DNA of 64,000 bases from Membranipora membranacea (taxonomy: Eukaryota; Bryozoa; Gymnolaemata; Cheilostomatida; Membraniporidae): NCBI GenBank assembly GCA_914767715.1, contig OU612068.1, forward strand, positions 6,634,001 to 6,698,000. Reading direction: 5' to 3'. Position numbers and translations under genes: made by a program. Positions 1 to 13,052 of this stretch are shown here, piece after piece. The notes beneath the pieces are model-generated. The model did not search any database. It had not been told where the DNA came from and worked only from the letters and a program-made list of their open reading frames with translations. Within the stretch, counting starts at the first letter, position 1, and each line of letters starts with the position of its first letter.

Positions 1-1542
1 TGCCTTGTCCGTGGTAAGCGGAAGAGGCCTACTGAACTGTGTGTAGACATTTATGACTTGCTTTTATGAGCACCAGTGTATGACACTGCATTCCTGATAA
101 CCGATTCTAGAATCTGATTAAATGACATCTAATCTATCATTTTCAAACTTAGATAAATTAGGCAGCTTGTCAGTAGTTGTCTTCTATATTTAACAGGGGA
201 GACAACACATGCTATACAAATGCGCTGACTTGTGATAATGTCTGCCCACGTCCTGGTGTTGTGAAAGTCATTATTCATTATTATTTATGGTTTTATCATC
301 ATGATATGTATGATACGTATGATAGCACAGACTTTATCCACCACAAGGCAGCAGTGTAACATACTATTATGATTTGCCAGGTTTCAGATGTACCCTTTAC
401 TTCGACGTTCAATAGTTGTTAAAAGATAGTGTTCAGTTCCAACCGATCTGCTTAAATCTTGTACATGAAAAGATATGTAACATGGTTAACTCGCTCATCA
501 GCGGATTTTGGTTATATGATGTTCCCGTGTAGTATCAGATGCAGAGGAATTATCGTTATTTGTGCTCATTAGTTATGTTTTATCACAAAGTCAAATATTA
601 CTATATCAGATTTATCTAAAACAATAGCGAATCATGACCTTACTTGATACACAAAAAGCCTGTAAAGCCAGATCCTTAGCCAAGTTGGGTCAGTTGGTAA
701 TCTATTCTACCTGTATAGATGATTCATCGGCCATTGCTATTACAAAAAGTGATGATTGATGAGTATTTACCAACATGGATCTCAGGTATTGGTACTTATC
801 TCAGCTTAACCTCACAATAGAATGTGCCAATTTTCTGTTGATACCTGTGCTATGCTGTGAAGAGTACATGCATGTTGACATGAGAGGGGGGGGGGGGTGC
901 GTCCTTGATATCAAGGAATGCAGTAATGCTTAACCCAATATTATCTTGGCCTGTGAGGCCCTGCAATAAAGGATGGTAACAAAAAATTTTTTCCCTTTTT
1001 ATTGAACAAAAACGTCCAATTTCAGTAGTGGTATGAAAGTGGTGATGGCAGGAGAGCGAATGAAGCGACATATTACAGTGAAAAGGCATAAGAATCAGCT
1101 GAACTTTTTTTCTCCAGTATGCTGTTTTACTTTTCCCATGCATACAAAACTGTAAAATAAATTGCCCATGTATGAATGTTTAAAAATATTTGGATAAAAA
1201 GTGTTACGAAGTATAGGAATTGCTTGTGTGAGGCATCATTTTCCTGCTACATAGCAAAACCAAGATCCAGATGTTGAAATACATAACAAAATTAAGGATG
1301 GGTGACTGTAACATACGCCCCTGGGTTGAGCAAGTCCAGCAAATAATAAAATACATACAGGTCAAACCTTCCTTCCCTTCCTGATATCCTCATGCTGTAA
1401 TCAGGGCCAGCCAATCAAGCAGCAACCAATAACACAAAGTATGTAATAGAGAAAAACTTCATCTTGTCTTATCTTGAACCTATTAATAAAACGGTTATAT
1501 CAGGGCGTCGCTGCCCTAAGAGTGTCGCTGCCTGAGTTTGCA

Positions 1543-1620
1543 GCCTGTCTTAACAAGCTTTATTTAATGGGTGGGGACCCCCACCCCCCACCCATCGAAC
1601 AAAGCTTGTCAAGACCTGGC
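1543..1620. repeat. Foldback palindrome, copy 1
   Basis: Two arms of about 24 bp containing AACAAGCTTT and ATGGGTGGGG face each other around a very short C-rich spacer. A related palindrome built on the same AAGCTTTGTT core lies at 31625-31707. This looks like a small foldback mobile element; there is no coding capacity. Confidence 0.55.
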
Positions 1621-2484
1621 CTGTCTAGATTTCATCTTACAGTGTGCATTACATTGCAAGGTAGTGACTTTGATGTTAATATTTGATGAACATTTTCCTG
1701 GTTTAGTTTGGCTTGTAAAAGAACTGGATTTGGCTTTAGTTTTTGACAAACCATCTCCAAATCATGGTGGTGTAAAATAACTAAATCCCTCTCTGATAAT
1801 TCAATGTCTGTGTGAGTACTAGCTTCACTACACAGCTGACTCAGAATGATATCAGGTCAGAGGTTATGTTTATAATTTGGTTTATAATTGTGGAAAAAAG
1901 ACACCAAATAAATGAAAATATTTAGCACCAGGCAAAATGTTACAAAATCACAAAATGGTCAGTAGGGGATTACTGAGACTTATGAATCACTTAAAATCTC
2001 TAAAAATATTTTCCCTTCTGCCTGATAGTATTTGGTAACACACACACTCACAACAACGTAACGTAAACCAAACCCCTACACAATGATGAAGTACCATACC
2101 ATCCTGCTCTGTTGGCCACTTATGTACTTGGTTTCTAATTTCATGTTTACATTGATTGGTGGTTGCAAGAACCCCTCCCTGCATAAAACTGTGATGTGGT
2201 TAGCAACATCCTGATTTTTGGCACTATCATAACTTGCGACGATACAGCATAGATACCAAAGTTTGTAATACCAAACTCTATTTTTAGATTAGAAACTGTC
2301 ACCAATTTTATTGGTGAAATGCCAAGACAATCTTTCTTTCGCCAGTCACCTTGCCTATTAGTGAGGGTAAAACTAAGAAGAGTTCAACATTGTTCTAAAA
2401 AACCGTTCTGGTAGGGAGAAAATATTCTTAGCCTTTTCAATCAAGTCAAAATCAAATCAATCAATCGAACGACTCAAACATATA

Positions 2485-2842
2485 TAGGCCAGAAGCAGCT
2501 ATAGGATAAGTTGTTATGGCACGGACAATATTTGATGGCAGGATACTGATACTTGGTAAATAAATTGGCAAGTCAACAAAATACCCACAATGCAGTTTCA
2601 ACCTGGAATTCCCTGTAGATTAGATTAGTAAGATTACACAGAATAGGAGTTATGTCCCCACACATATAATGCACAAACAAAACACCTTTTAATTTCTAAA
2701 TATGACCACTACAACTGGGTACACCTGGTGAATTTTACAGAAGAAACATCAATGAAGTATAATATGCGCTCAGTTTCCTGCCATCAAAAATTGTCCGTGC
2801 CATTATTTTATAGAGCAGTTACAGCTAGGCTGCTTCTGGCCT
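2485..2842. mobile_element. MITE with GGCCAGAAGCAGC inverted ends
   Basis: The left end (TAGGCCAGAAGCAGC, then GGCACGGACAAT and TTTGATGGCAGG) recurs in reverse complement at the right end. This gives imperfect terminal inverted repeats of roughly 65 bp around a non-coding centre. TA flanks both ends, consistent with a TA target-site duplication as in Tc1/mariner-like elements. There is no transposase, so it would be a non-autonomous copy. Confidence 0.75.
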
Positions 2843-5457
2843 AATAAAATTGATAACGTTACATTCTAATTGACTCATTTCTAGCAGGATCAGCTTTACT
2901 GAATGAGATGGCATAAACCACAAACTGTAGCTGTTTTTTGCCCATATTTCTCACATCAATCCATATTATAAAAATTGTTTTTTTTTCCAATCCATATAAT
3001 GGATTGAGAAAAAATCAATTAAACTAAGTTGTGTACTGGAATCCTCATTAGTGCACTGCAGAGATATCAGGCTTCCATGTTTGAGCCTTACAAAGTAAGC
3101 AGGATATGGTGAAACAAATTATTATTCAATTTACCACTAAAACATGTAACCTATTCTGTCAGGTATATCCATTTTTTTTGCCGTCAACAATCAATAACTT
3201 GGCACCGTGGCAGTTATAAGCTGGCAATTTGTCACTAGGATGTCAAAGACAACAATAGCTCAGACTTGTTCAGAAGAATCGCAGAGACATTGCCAGATAA
3301 TCCCACAGAATGTATCATATGGGTGGTATAATTTCCCTCTAGCACTGACACCCACATATTGGTTTGCTTGGAGGTCTGACGGGCGGGAGGGGTGGGCAAA
3401 AGTCTGTTGTGCTCAGACTTTTGCAGTGTACACAAATGATGTGAGACTGAGACATCACCTGAACCTACAAGACAAGAATACATGAAGCAGGATAAAATTA
3501 ATATGGGGAATACGCCTTGTACTAGGGGTTAAATCCCTAATGTTTTATATTTTTTACTGTCTTACCTGATTCTCCTCTAGAAGTTAGGTTTTTTTGTACA
3601 GGTTTATGAATGTTATCAAGAAATGAATATTTTATTTCCTTGATGAAGAAGAAATTGATGGTTTTGCGAAGATAGTAATAACAATATCAAGGTAAAAGTT
3701 TATAAGGTTATAATAAATTAGACTCATATTTCAGTTGCTGTATGGCGGCAAATCCTGTTTATAAAATGATTTTTGGATAGAAAATGGGTTCAATGAAACC
3801 AAGGAGTAACAGGGTTAACAGGTTACTCCTTGATGGAATATTTATCATGTTTGGAATATCCACTTCAAATCCACACATTGGAGCTGCCCACTGGTGGCCT
3901 GCGTGACAAGGCCATTTGAAACTAGGTTGAATATTGATTAGAATTTGGATCATGTTCGTTTAAATTTGATTTGTCGCCAATTTAAATTGTCCGGAATACA
4001 CGTGACATATATACATTCAAAAGGAACATGGTTCCAGTTTTTTCGAGCTAGTAAATAATTTAAAAAAATAACTATATATAACTTTATAAATATAACAAAG
4101 ATTTACTTTAAGAGAGGAAAATATGATCACTAAAATGCCCATACAAAGTATCAGAATCAATTTTGCAAGCAACATCCCTCATAAACCGATTCCATTAAAA
4201 ATAACATCAGGTCAATCACGGTAACTGTGGACTGCAAAACAATGTCAACACCACAGCTAGGCTACACCACATTTCAGTGTCGCCATCACGTTATGTTACG
4301 TCACCCAACGATCAAGTGTTTCCCTAGCTGTATATGGTGGGATGTCTAGATTTATTTTTTATTAACTCTATGGTTCTGCCGTCTGAAATTACACATAAAT
4401 AGGTTTCAGTTATTAATGCATTGATGATCGGTACATATTATAATTGGAAAGCAAATAAAAGTAAAGAGCTGCATGATAATTTTTCAGACTACACATCAAC
4501 CAAGAGTTATGATGGAACTGTGAATGTTGCAGGTATTCCAGTAACATATAAAGAGGGATACAACATACACTACTAGACCCTTTTGAATTTTGGACTATTG
4601 AATTGAAGTTGAACACTTAGTCCAAGATTCAAAAGGCAAATTGGAATATGTTTTTTGATCATTACCATGACATTGATTAGATGAGGTCATATTGTGACAG
4701 TAAGTTGTTGATGGCTTAATTCATCAACCCGCACAACTCCTTACATAATTCATTTTTGGACTAGGTCTCAAGGTTATAGGCGACCAAGTACGTAGGAAAA
4801 TTCCCTTGTCAACTTCTACGCTGAACGAAGAAAGCTCAACTTTCAAGTAAGTATTTTTAGATAGAGAAGAACACCAATTTTAGAGTTTAACTAGATTGCT
4901 TTTGGTGATTACAGTGATTGAATGCATCATTCTTAGTGATCTTTCTATGTTGAGAGAATGGACTTGGAAGTATTTTCTTAACATATTTTCAAGTAAATCA
5001 TTAGGAAATTCGATCCAGATGCTCTTAATATCTGTAAAAATTTAGTTTGAAGCTATGAGCCTCATTGTTATATCATTTCTTGCAAAAAATGAAAACTTCT
5101 CATGTCATCATTAATCATATTTTATTGGCTAAGACATGGGATTCTATAGGGCTCGTCTGCACTTCCATCAATATAAAGATGTCAGATCCAACAAGGTGGG
5201 AACCTGTGCGGGAGGATCACCACATCTTTGCCAGATAATCCCACATTTTTCATAGGTAGGTTTTTTATAATCATTGTCCTGCAACAGTGTCATTACGCTG
5301 GCATTGGCACCGACAATAAAAAATGCCGACTAGCATGTCAAAACACTAATCCTGTATTCCCAAAACTTCCTTGTACAAACCCACACTGGCACAAGAGATT
5401 GGCAACCTTATCCTCACATCATGACTTTATATAATGTTTGCACCTGATGAGGATGTG

Positions 5458-5464
5458 TATAAAA
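5458..5464 (+). promoter_or_regulatory. TATA box of first TSP1 gene
   Basis: A consensus TATAAAA lies about 30 bp before a short non-coding stretch (about 5488-5546) that ends in a strong donor, GTAAGT at 5547. An acceptor at 5867-5868 then leads into the first coding exon. The arrangement predicts transcription from about 5488, a roughly 60-nt untranslated first exon and a 0.3-kb intron. No equivalent TATA box was found before the second paralogue. Confidence 0.6.
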
Positions 5465-5877
5465 GCAGACTGTTACAACAGTAGAACACAGAAAGTCTCC
5501 AGACTGATAAGTGAGAAGACTTGAATTTAACTAACCTACAAAACGAGTAAGTATACATCAATATCACCTAATTGCATGACAAATCGAACCTTCTTTTCAT
5601 GAGGTGCTATAGTTTTTGTTTGAATAATTATACCAGCGTATCATATTGATAATTTATAGCTGTGCACAGTGATTGTTAAGTAATTACTAAAAGAAAAAAT
5701 CTCTGCAATGTTGTTATAATTTGCAAGTCATGGGTTTCTGCTCTATAATCCTCTTTCGTACATAGGTATAGGACCAACTATTGCCCCACCAGGAGTTCTA
5801 TTTTTTAAACACCTTCCGCCACCTACTTTTTTATAGTAAAAACATTAACCACTTGTTTCATTTTCCAGACAACAGAG

Positions 5878-8161
5878 ATGAAGAGGTTACTGGTGATTGC
5901 GGTTCTTGTCATTGTCATTGGTTAGTTATACTTTTCTCCGCTTAGTTAATCACAAGCTGTTAGCATAAATATTTCCTCTCATTATTTTAGTTTGGGCAGA
6001 TGAAAAGATGCAGTTATGCATGGCACCTGATTGGTCGGGTGGTAAATTCAACAACCAAAACTGTTAGAAAAAAGATATAAAAACAACTTAGGTCAAAATT
6101 GAGCACAAAGTTTCTGTTGATAGGCAGAAATACCTCGTTGTGCATTTTGTGGCTCAACTTTTCGTCAATACGAAACACAACACAGGCACAGGTCATAATT
6201 TAATGATAATCATATTTTTAGGGGCACTGCTTGCTGATGCCACAATCTACAAGTACAAGAACCACAGAGGCAGAGGCAGCAGCTCAAGGTATATAGAGTT
6301 ATTAAACATTATTATTTGTATATACATACATATACATGGGTACAGCCGTATCATTGTATTAAATTGATATGTTATTCATATTTATAGTCAACAGCTCACG
6401 GTATATTATGAGGGAGATTTCATTCAACATGTACTAAATTTATAACACCGGCTTGCAAAAAATATGAATCATCATCAATTCTCTTAACACACTGAGGTAT
6501 ATGTAATATCCTTTCAGTGTTCGATTATCGTAAGACAACATCTAAGCTTAATTTCATCAATTGAACAGAGGCAGTAGTAGTAGTAGCAGCAGCAGTAGTA
6601 GCAGCAGTAGCAGTAGTAGCAGTAGTAGTGAGGACAGCCGTAGAAGACTCGGCAGCAGCAGTGAACAAGGAAGAAAGCACAAGGGACACAGGAAAGGGAG
6701 CTCATCATCTTCAAGTTCATCACCTAGCAGTTTGTCATCTGAGAGTTCTTCATCCGACAGCGCCAAAGTATACTGTGAGTACTATACTGGTTCTTTCCCT
6801 CACAGAATTACTTTACAGTATTTCTTCTTTATTTTATGTTTAAAATTATGTCCCACGTTTTGCATCCTATATCATGGTGGAGATAAAAATACTCGTAGTG
6901 AAAATTGTAAAACTTGTCCAGTATATTAAAATCTGACATATGAAATATGACATCTCCAAGCAAACAAGAAGGAAATAATTTCTCACAGTCAGATTTTGCA
7001 ATGCCAAAATGAATATGAATATTGTTCTTGTTAATGGAATGTATTACGTAGATGGATCCTGGGGACGCTGGTCTGACTGGTCAGTCTGTGACAGATCATG
7101 CGGTGGTGGCTCTCAGTCTAGATGGAGAACCTGCAACAAACCAAGTCATCGATGGGGAAAGTATGAAGGGTGTCGGGGGGATAAGGATCAGAGGAGAGTA
7201 TGTAACTCCCATTCATGCAGTCTCTTCGATCGCTGTAAGTTGATCAGGATACAAATCTGTATGTAGAAATTTATCTTGAATAAATAGTTCATTTCATTTT
7301 AGCCCACTCCATGCTATCAGGTGTGACTTTTTTTGATTCAAACATTACTGTTTTCAAATATATCTTTGGCATTATTTGGAAAACATTCAACGATTTAGAT
7401 GAAAAAGGCACCTGTATTTCTAAGTCTTTGGAGAGAGACAAACTTGCAAATTTAACCCACATTTAAAAAAAAGAAGACTGCCAATAAAAATGTTGAAATA
7501 AACTTTATCAATGCTAGAAATGATACTACCGTAATACCTCACTTATAAGGCACCGGCCTTATAAGTGAAGCACCTCCCTCGAAAAAATAAAAATGCTCCA
7601 GTTATAAAGCACCCCACAGCTATAAGGCACTGACCTCGTTGGGACTCGAACCCACAACTTTCAAATTGCATGGTGATTACAAGGCAGACCGCTCTACACA
7701 CTGTGCTATTCGGCCTCGCTCAGATTAGGTCTAATACAACTATAAAAATGCTTCAAATGATAGCCGCGCCTATATGCTCCTCTCTTATAGGTGCCTTCAC
7801 TTATAAGTCGGGGCGACTTATAGGTGAGGTATAACGGTAATTATTGTCTCAGCCGATAATGTCAAAATGGTTGTTTTCATTACAACGTCAAAAGTAAAAA
7901 GTGGTACAGTTCAAATTCTGAAATGGCGTTGCTTTACATGTTGCATCCACAATTAATAATTTGCCAATTTCATTACAATCTTATAGTTATGTATTTTCAT
8001 TAAAGCTCAATGATCAACTTTTCTCTTTACCTGTTTGCTGCTTTTTTCGGTATTATTTGTAGAACTTTCTTTTAGAATAAAATCACTGCCAATTAAAGCA
8101 CTAAAAAATTCTAGCAACATCCTCAATTTAAATGTCATTTTTCTTTCTTTCAGATTACTAA
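5878..8161 (+). CDS. Small secreted TSP1 protein with poly-Ser linker (paralogue 1)
   Basis: Five coding exons (5878-5920, 6222-6288, 6569-6774, 7052-7234, 8154-8161) join in phase to give 168 residues. Residues 1 to about 19 are a hydrophobic signal peptide. A basic, Tyr/Lys-rich stretch follows (YKYK), then an almost pure run of about 18 serines, a basic GRKHKGH motif and a second Ser-rich segment. The C-terminal exon encodes one thrombospondin type-1 repeat with the W-x2-W-x2-W ladder (candidate C-mannosylation sites) and six cysteines. The last exon adds only Tyr-Tyr and the stop. The Ser run is an AGY codon microsatellite. The function is unknown; an extracellular matrix, adhesion or defence role is inference. 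It is a direct-orientation paralogue of the gene at 15099. Confidence 0.85.
7527..7839. mobile_element. Foldback element carrying a tRNA-like core
   Basis: The ends are inverted repeats: ACCGTAATACCTCACTTATA on the left matches the reverse complement of the right end, which closes with TGAGGTATAACGGTA. Each arm also contains its own internal hairpin built on CTTATAAG. Between the arms, on the minus strand at about 7640-7714, is a tRNA-like sequence with an A box (TAGCACAGTGTGTAGAGCGG) and a B box (GGTTCGAGTCC), and an anticodon-like loop CTTGTAA as in tRNA-Thr(TGT). It lies in the last intron of the first TSP1 gene. A similar core occurs at 56886-57026. Confidence 0.7.
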
Positions 8162-8310
8162 TGCTTCCTGATTGAATTACAAAAGATTTGTCCTATGGAA
8201 TATTTGAAGCACCGATGTTTGACATGATAGCACTCTGCTTTTCAAACTGAAGAAAATCTTCTTTTTTTTCTATCTTACTATAAAAATTACCTGGGGATTT
8301 ATGTCTACCC

Positions 8311-8316
8311 AATAAA
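8311..8316 (+). terminator. Poly(A) signal of first TSP1 gene
   Basis: AATAAA lies 150 bp after the stop codon. A second AATAAA follows at about 8336. Together they bound a short 3' untranslated region. Confidence 0.6.
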
Positions 8317-8509
8317 ATATTATTTTTGAAGACAGAATAAAAGTATCAATATTTTGCTTAAAAAAACAATACAGGAGATGGAGTGATAAACTTGAAGACC
8401 CCTTACATACTATATAGGGTGTGTGTTACCAGCTGAGATTTAACTGTCAATACCAACAAAATTTACAAAATCCTGTTGAAATATCTCAAAATTGATGGTA
8501 GTTTTCTTT

Positions 8510-9300
8510 CAATACAAGCATTGGATTGTTTCAAGACAAAGAAGTGGAGACATCTCTTTCTCTCTCACATCCCATCACCTCCACCACCAGTGCGATTGGG
8601 TGACCTCTGGGATTTTGAGGTGCATTTCAAACCCTCATCAGTTAGCTCAATCCCGCTGATTTTTTTGCCATCCCCAGATCCAGAATAATATTTTCCATCT
8701 GACTTCTTGAGTTCTTAGCAATTCGAGCTAAAACGGCGTCATTGACGTGAGACATTCATTTGTGGGAGGTTTATCCATTTATAACAATACCTGGAAAACT
8801 ACAATGGATGCTATAATGTTTTGAAGTTTAAGCAGTATATAACTTTGTGTCAGAATCTAAATAAAATGAAGCAGATATCATGCTATGCATTGATGAAAAT
8901 CTCAGTGAGCATGTCTATCAAAGTAGTAATCTGCAGCATCGTTGAGATTTTCCACCAATCTAATAAAAGCCACATAAAGTAGCAATGTATCATCCCACGA
9001 GAACTGGGCTAGGTTGAATGGCTTACCAGTACCAAATCAGGTGAGGTGTGGTCCTGAAAATGCAATCCTTAAGTATTACCCTGAGGGGAGCTTTAAATGA
9101 ATCCACTGTAAAAATCTTGCATAATAAAGCCATTACTGTTGGCCCGAATGTCAAATACATGGGCCTGCAGGTCGTTTGCATAAATTATTTCCGAGATAAT
9201 ATTCATTTAAAACATTTATTAATCTGTTAGTCAGCTGTCCAGGGCATTAGAAATGACCACGGCATCAATCGTCCCTCAATTCCTTATCTCACATTTATTG
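8510..9300 (+). repeat. Arm 1 of a 0.8-kb inverted duplication
   Basis: This segment recurs, diverged but collinear, in reverse complement at about 13920-14695. Matching landmarks include the CTCTCACATCCCA block, the run around AATGGATGCT, the block ending GAACTGGGCTAGGTTGAATGG and the block around TTAGAAATGACCA. It has no coding frame. It is either two opposite copies of one mobile element or the arms of a larger inverted repeat; the sequence does not decide. Confidence 0.7.
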
Positions 9301-11740
9301 GTATCATGCCATTTTATTCATCAAAACATATCAATACAACTTGCAAGGTGGTGTAGGTAATATTGATAGACTGTTGGTAGGACAGCATTCTATGATAAAC
9401 TGCTGTTAAAAAATAAAGTTTTTGGTACAAAAAAGATTTTTTTCTGCCCTTATAACACCTCCCTTGTCTTGGCAATCAGTCCCAAGACATGACAAATAAT
9501 CCAGGTCAACTGAATAAAAAAGTTGCCCTCCCTCAACCAACTAAGGACAACTTATTGGTAAGGAAAACTTAGAACTACTGTTCTCAGCCAATGATAGGCT
9601 TTCTTAGAACTACTGTTCTCAGCCAATGATAGGCTTTCTTAGAACTACTGTTCACAGCTACTCACATATTCTTTCTTTCAATCTTCATCCAGTCACCACG
9701 CCGGTCTTGAAAGAGAATAAGTCTGTCAATTTCCCTCCCACCTCCCTATCACTAACCTATGTCGTCTATTGTGGAAATGCTAACAATTTCCTGGTGATGG
9801 TGTTCATTTGTTCGTCAATTCTGCACCAGATTTAACAACATCTAATATTGCCGAACAACATATACAGTGGCGTTGGTCGTCACTTTCGGTTACAAATGCG
9901 TGAAGCGCCCCGTATTTTTTTCCCCTATAATATGTTACATTATAAGAAAGAAAAAAATACATTTAATTTCATTCCTTATTCACACGGCCTCATTTGTCAA
10001 GGTAAATTGGTCGGTGAGTATATATAAACATATATCATTTTTATTGTTTGGCAGTGAAGCAAATCAAATAAATTGATAAATGGATTCTGATTATGAAATT
10101 TTTGGAAATAGTAGCGACAGTTGACAAATAGAGATATAGATCAACGGAAAAGGTGACCCCGCTTCCCCCCCCCCCCCCCGCACCCGCACAGAAGAAGCCA
10201 AAGTTTTCTGCAAATGATGAATTGTGCATCAATTATAAATGCAGGAGTGTCTTGAGAAATGCATGTGATAGAATGAAAAATCTACATAATATACAGGATT
10301 TTCTTTATACCTTTATAGGCATCTATAATCTTTTTTGAGAACATTATTTTCAAAAGTGCCATTAAATGAGAAATGAAAAAGAATGTTAATAATGCAATTT
10401 AAGAGTTGACAAATTGCACCCTAAAACAGGGATGGAAATTAAATATGAGTTGTGAGCGGATGTAAGTCTTCATCTGTAACCGAAAAGCAGGGATTGCAAC
10501 GTACATGGGTGATCCAAGACCAAAATATGCATGCTGTAAAGATCCAATAACATTTGAACTTACAGTCTAAAAATAACATGACATTCATGCGTGGATGTGG
10601 ACGTTAATTACAACATACAGGATAGAGGTGTTCAAAGTAATGATAAAATTGACTCAGATTGCAGTTTTTTGACTGTCCATTAAGTCCGGCTCTATAAATT
10701 AGGGGACAGGTCAACAATGGGTACCATGGGACAATGATAAACATTGGAATGTCATAAGGCTATGGCATCAAATATTAATATAGAATGAAATTTGCACGGG
10801 TAAGAAAACATGCCAATTATCACATTTTTCAGAGATTTTGCCGAACTTCAGGGCACCATCATTTGAAATTTGAGCATTTTATACACATTTGTAATTTTTT
10901 TTCAACATGCTCAAAAAACAACTTAATCAAAAGCCAGGATATTTTACATCTGATTGCCTTTACACAGTAAGCGCAATGATAGCCTACCCGAATGTTCCAT
11001 TCCAATTGAGATCAAACCATGTACCGTCAGAAAGCTCTCGGGTTACTAACTTGAGCAAACTTCAACAAACATGTTATTCCCTGAGACCTTATTACATGCA
11101 GAGAATCAATCTTTCTCTATTTCTTTGATTTCCATAACAGTGACAACAAATGCAAATAGGCAGATAGATGTCTAGTCTGTGCTGCTAACAATGGAAGCCT
11201 TTGTCAGCGTTGAAGACAGAATTGAAGTTTAAACATAGACATCCAGCATAACTGTTGGTTTCTAATTCAGTGCATTCCTCACGATGCAATGACACTGTGC
11301 TATCCACTATGTTGTAATATGGCAATGATTTTATATGCAAGTGAATGGAGATTTTCTCATTCTGAGACAGTTGGACTAGAAATTTAGACAGTATGGTGGT
11401 TTAAAAAGGTGCCAAACATACTATGTTCACATAGTCATGTCAACAAAAGTCTTAACTTCAGAAATTTAATTATTACTCCTGTGTCAACTTTTCCCGAGAC
11501 AATATTATGCACACCTAAACACCACTGTCAGGCCATAAGATGAAAGTATAACGATGTAAAAAGAGGCATCAGAGATTGAGACATTTTATATTTATTGCAA
11601 TGGCTAGTCATGTCAAGCTTGCCCCCTTACCCATAAGATTGAATTAGATTAAAAAAATACTGTTACTCAGACTTAGAAGGTGACTCAAAGTTTTTATAGA
11701 CAAAGACAGGGTTAATCAAGTCTATCCTTCTATGGTCACA
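9301..11740. other. Intergenic region, no supported gene
   Basis: Apart from a 35-bp tandem repeat at 9569-9657 and a C homopolymer at about 10166-10180, nothing was recognised. The small open frames have no motif or splice context. Confidence 0.55.
9569..9657 (+). repeat. 35-bp tandem repeat, 2.5 copies
   Basis: A 35-bp unit beginning TTAGAACTACTGTTCTCAGC is repeated twice exactly and then partially, with one change (TTCACAGC) in the last copy. Confidence 0.9.
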
Positions 11741-11743
11741 AAC

Positions 11744-11749
11744 TTTATT
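11744..11749 (-). terminator. Possible poly(A) signal, minus strand
   Basis: AATAAA on the minus strand lies about 740 bp downstream of a candidate terminal exon at 12487-12528. It would end the transcript of a weakly supported minus-strand gene in 11.7-13.5 kb. Confidence 0.25.
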
Positions 11750-12486
11750 TTAGAAAAATTTACATTAGACAGACACTATACACTGATGTGTTCGTAAAAT
11801 GGTTATATACACATGCTTCGAAAATATTGAATTAACCAGAGTAGCAGAACAAAAACACTTATAAAATCACTGATGATGTCTGCAAACAAATATGACACAA
11901 ATTCAATACCTAGTTTTCTATAATGACTGCCACTTGTACACTCAATCTTACAATTGTATGTAGGTTTGCAAATATAATATAGTTAAATGTATCTAATTAT
12001 AAAGGAATTTATATATAATGTATTATAAAATAACATAATAAAATGTAATACCGTTATGTCAATTCATATTCATGATCAGCAATATTTTTGAATTTAGATA
12101 AATTTTTCAATTAATATTGTTATACTTCTGGACATCCGAGCGGTTTTTTGTATTTAACCTTGTCGATCAGTATGACATGAGATAATCAACAGGCAACCTC
12201 ACGCGTAATCAGCCAGCCTCACACATGATGAAGCAAATTTCAGACTCTTTTGCTATGATTGATAAACTGTCATCACTTTTGATGTCAAACTTTGACAGCG
12301 ATATTCTGAGAAGCTTTATATATATATCTGCTTATTTAAACAATTTGGATGTATCCCTAGTAAATTCAAATTTCATAGCAGTTCGGTCTCAATGTGCTTG
12401 AATTGTTGATGTTGTGATGTGATTGTGCTGATTGGTTGGGATTGTGTTGATTGTGATGTTGAACTACTTTCCCTGAAGGCAAACAC

Positions 12487-12528
12487 TCAGAGGTCTCTCA
12501 TCCTTTGCAGCAAGGCTCTAACATCATC
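12487..12528 (-). CDS. Possible terminal exon, unrecognised product
   Basis: A good acceptor (TTTTGTAG) is followed by thirteen codons ending in DVRALLQRMRDL and a stop. The amphipathic composition looks protein-like, but the frame is very short. It could belong with the orphan exon at 13278-13510, although no connecting exon was found and the phases do not match directly. Confidence 0.2.
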   Translation of the reverse strand, partial: DDVRALLQRMRDL

Positions 12529-12965
12529 CTACAAAACACATTTCATAATATCATTCAGGTTTATAATGAGAAAGTGTTAGAATTTTAAAAACTCCATTGA
12601 TACACCCACTAGGGAACTCCTTAAAACTGTGCTTTGCTTTTGATTCTTGTATTTGGTGCACTACCGTTTGTAATATACCGTTATGCATAGATCGATATTA
12701 AACTAGAAATGCCGCGATAAGAAATATCGTAAACGCCACAAAACTAAAGGGGATGTGGGTGACATACACTCAAGTTGTCGATTGAGTTTATGATAGATGG
12801 CCAATTGGCGATGAGGAGGACAGCCTTATTATTGTTGTCCTATTATGTGGCAGACTACCCCCCCCCCCCATAATTATTCTCAGTGATTACAGTTATGATT
12901 ATTAGCCACAGTACTTGGCATGAATGTGAATCAGGTATCGACTGTCCGTACACATTGGTTGACTG

Positions 12966-13052
12966 GATTCAACTGACTTCACCGGGATTTGAACACAGGC
13001 CTCTCACACTAAAAACAACATGCTAACCGCTCAGACACGCCGACCCGCTGAA
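12966..13052 (-). repeat. tRNA-derived SINE-like relic (Leu/Ser type)
   Basis: On the minus strand the sequence reads GTCGGCGTGTCTGAGCGGTT, an A-box region typical of tRNA-Leu or tRNA-Ser. About 40 nt later comes a B box (GTTCAAATCCC). The acceptor stem does not close, so this is a tRNA-derived repeat rather than a working tRNA gene. Confidence 0.55.

Larger units (their letters stand above)
1..5440. other. Intergenic region, no supported gene
   Basis: No open frame here looks like a protein. The stretch holds a G homopolymer at about 886-896, a foldback palindrome at 1543-1620, a 358-bp MITE at 2485-2842 and a short hairpin near 3800-3833 (arms AAGGAGTAAC). The final part leads into the TATA promoter of the first TSP1 gene. 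The rest is AT-rich sequence with no recognised content. Confidence 0.6.

Noticed and set aside
1-69. Open frame from the window edge ending in a stop at 67-69, possibly the last codons of a gene
   Set aside because: Only 22 codons, no recognisable motif, and the upstream sequence is outside the window.
6514-6766. Minus-strand frames rich in Leu, Cys and Tyr opposite the poly-Ser exon
   Set aside because: They are antisense shadows of the AGY repeat.
7640-7714. A working tRNA-Thr gene
   Set aside because: A and B boxes are good but the acceptor stem does not pair and it lies inside a repeat with a sister copy; better called a tRNA-derived repeat.
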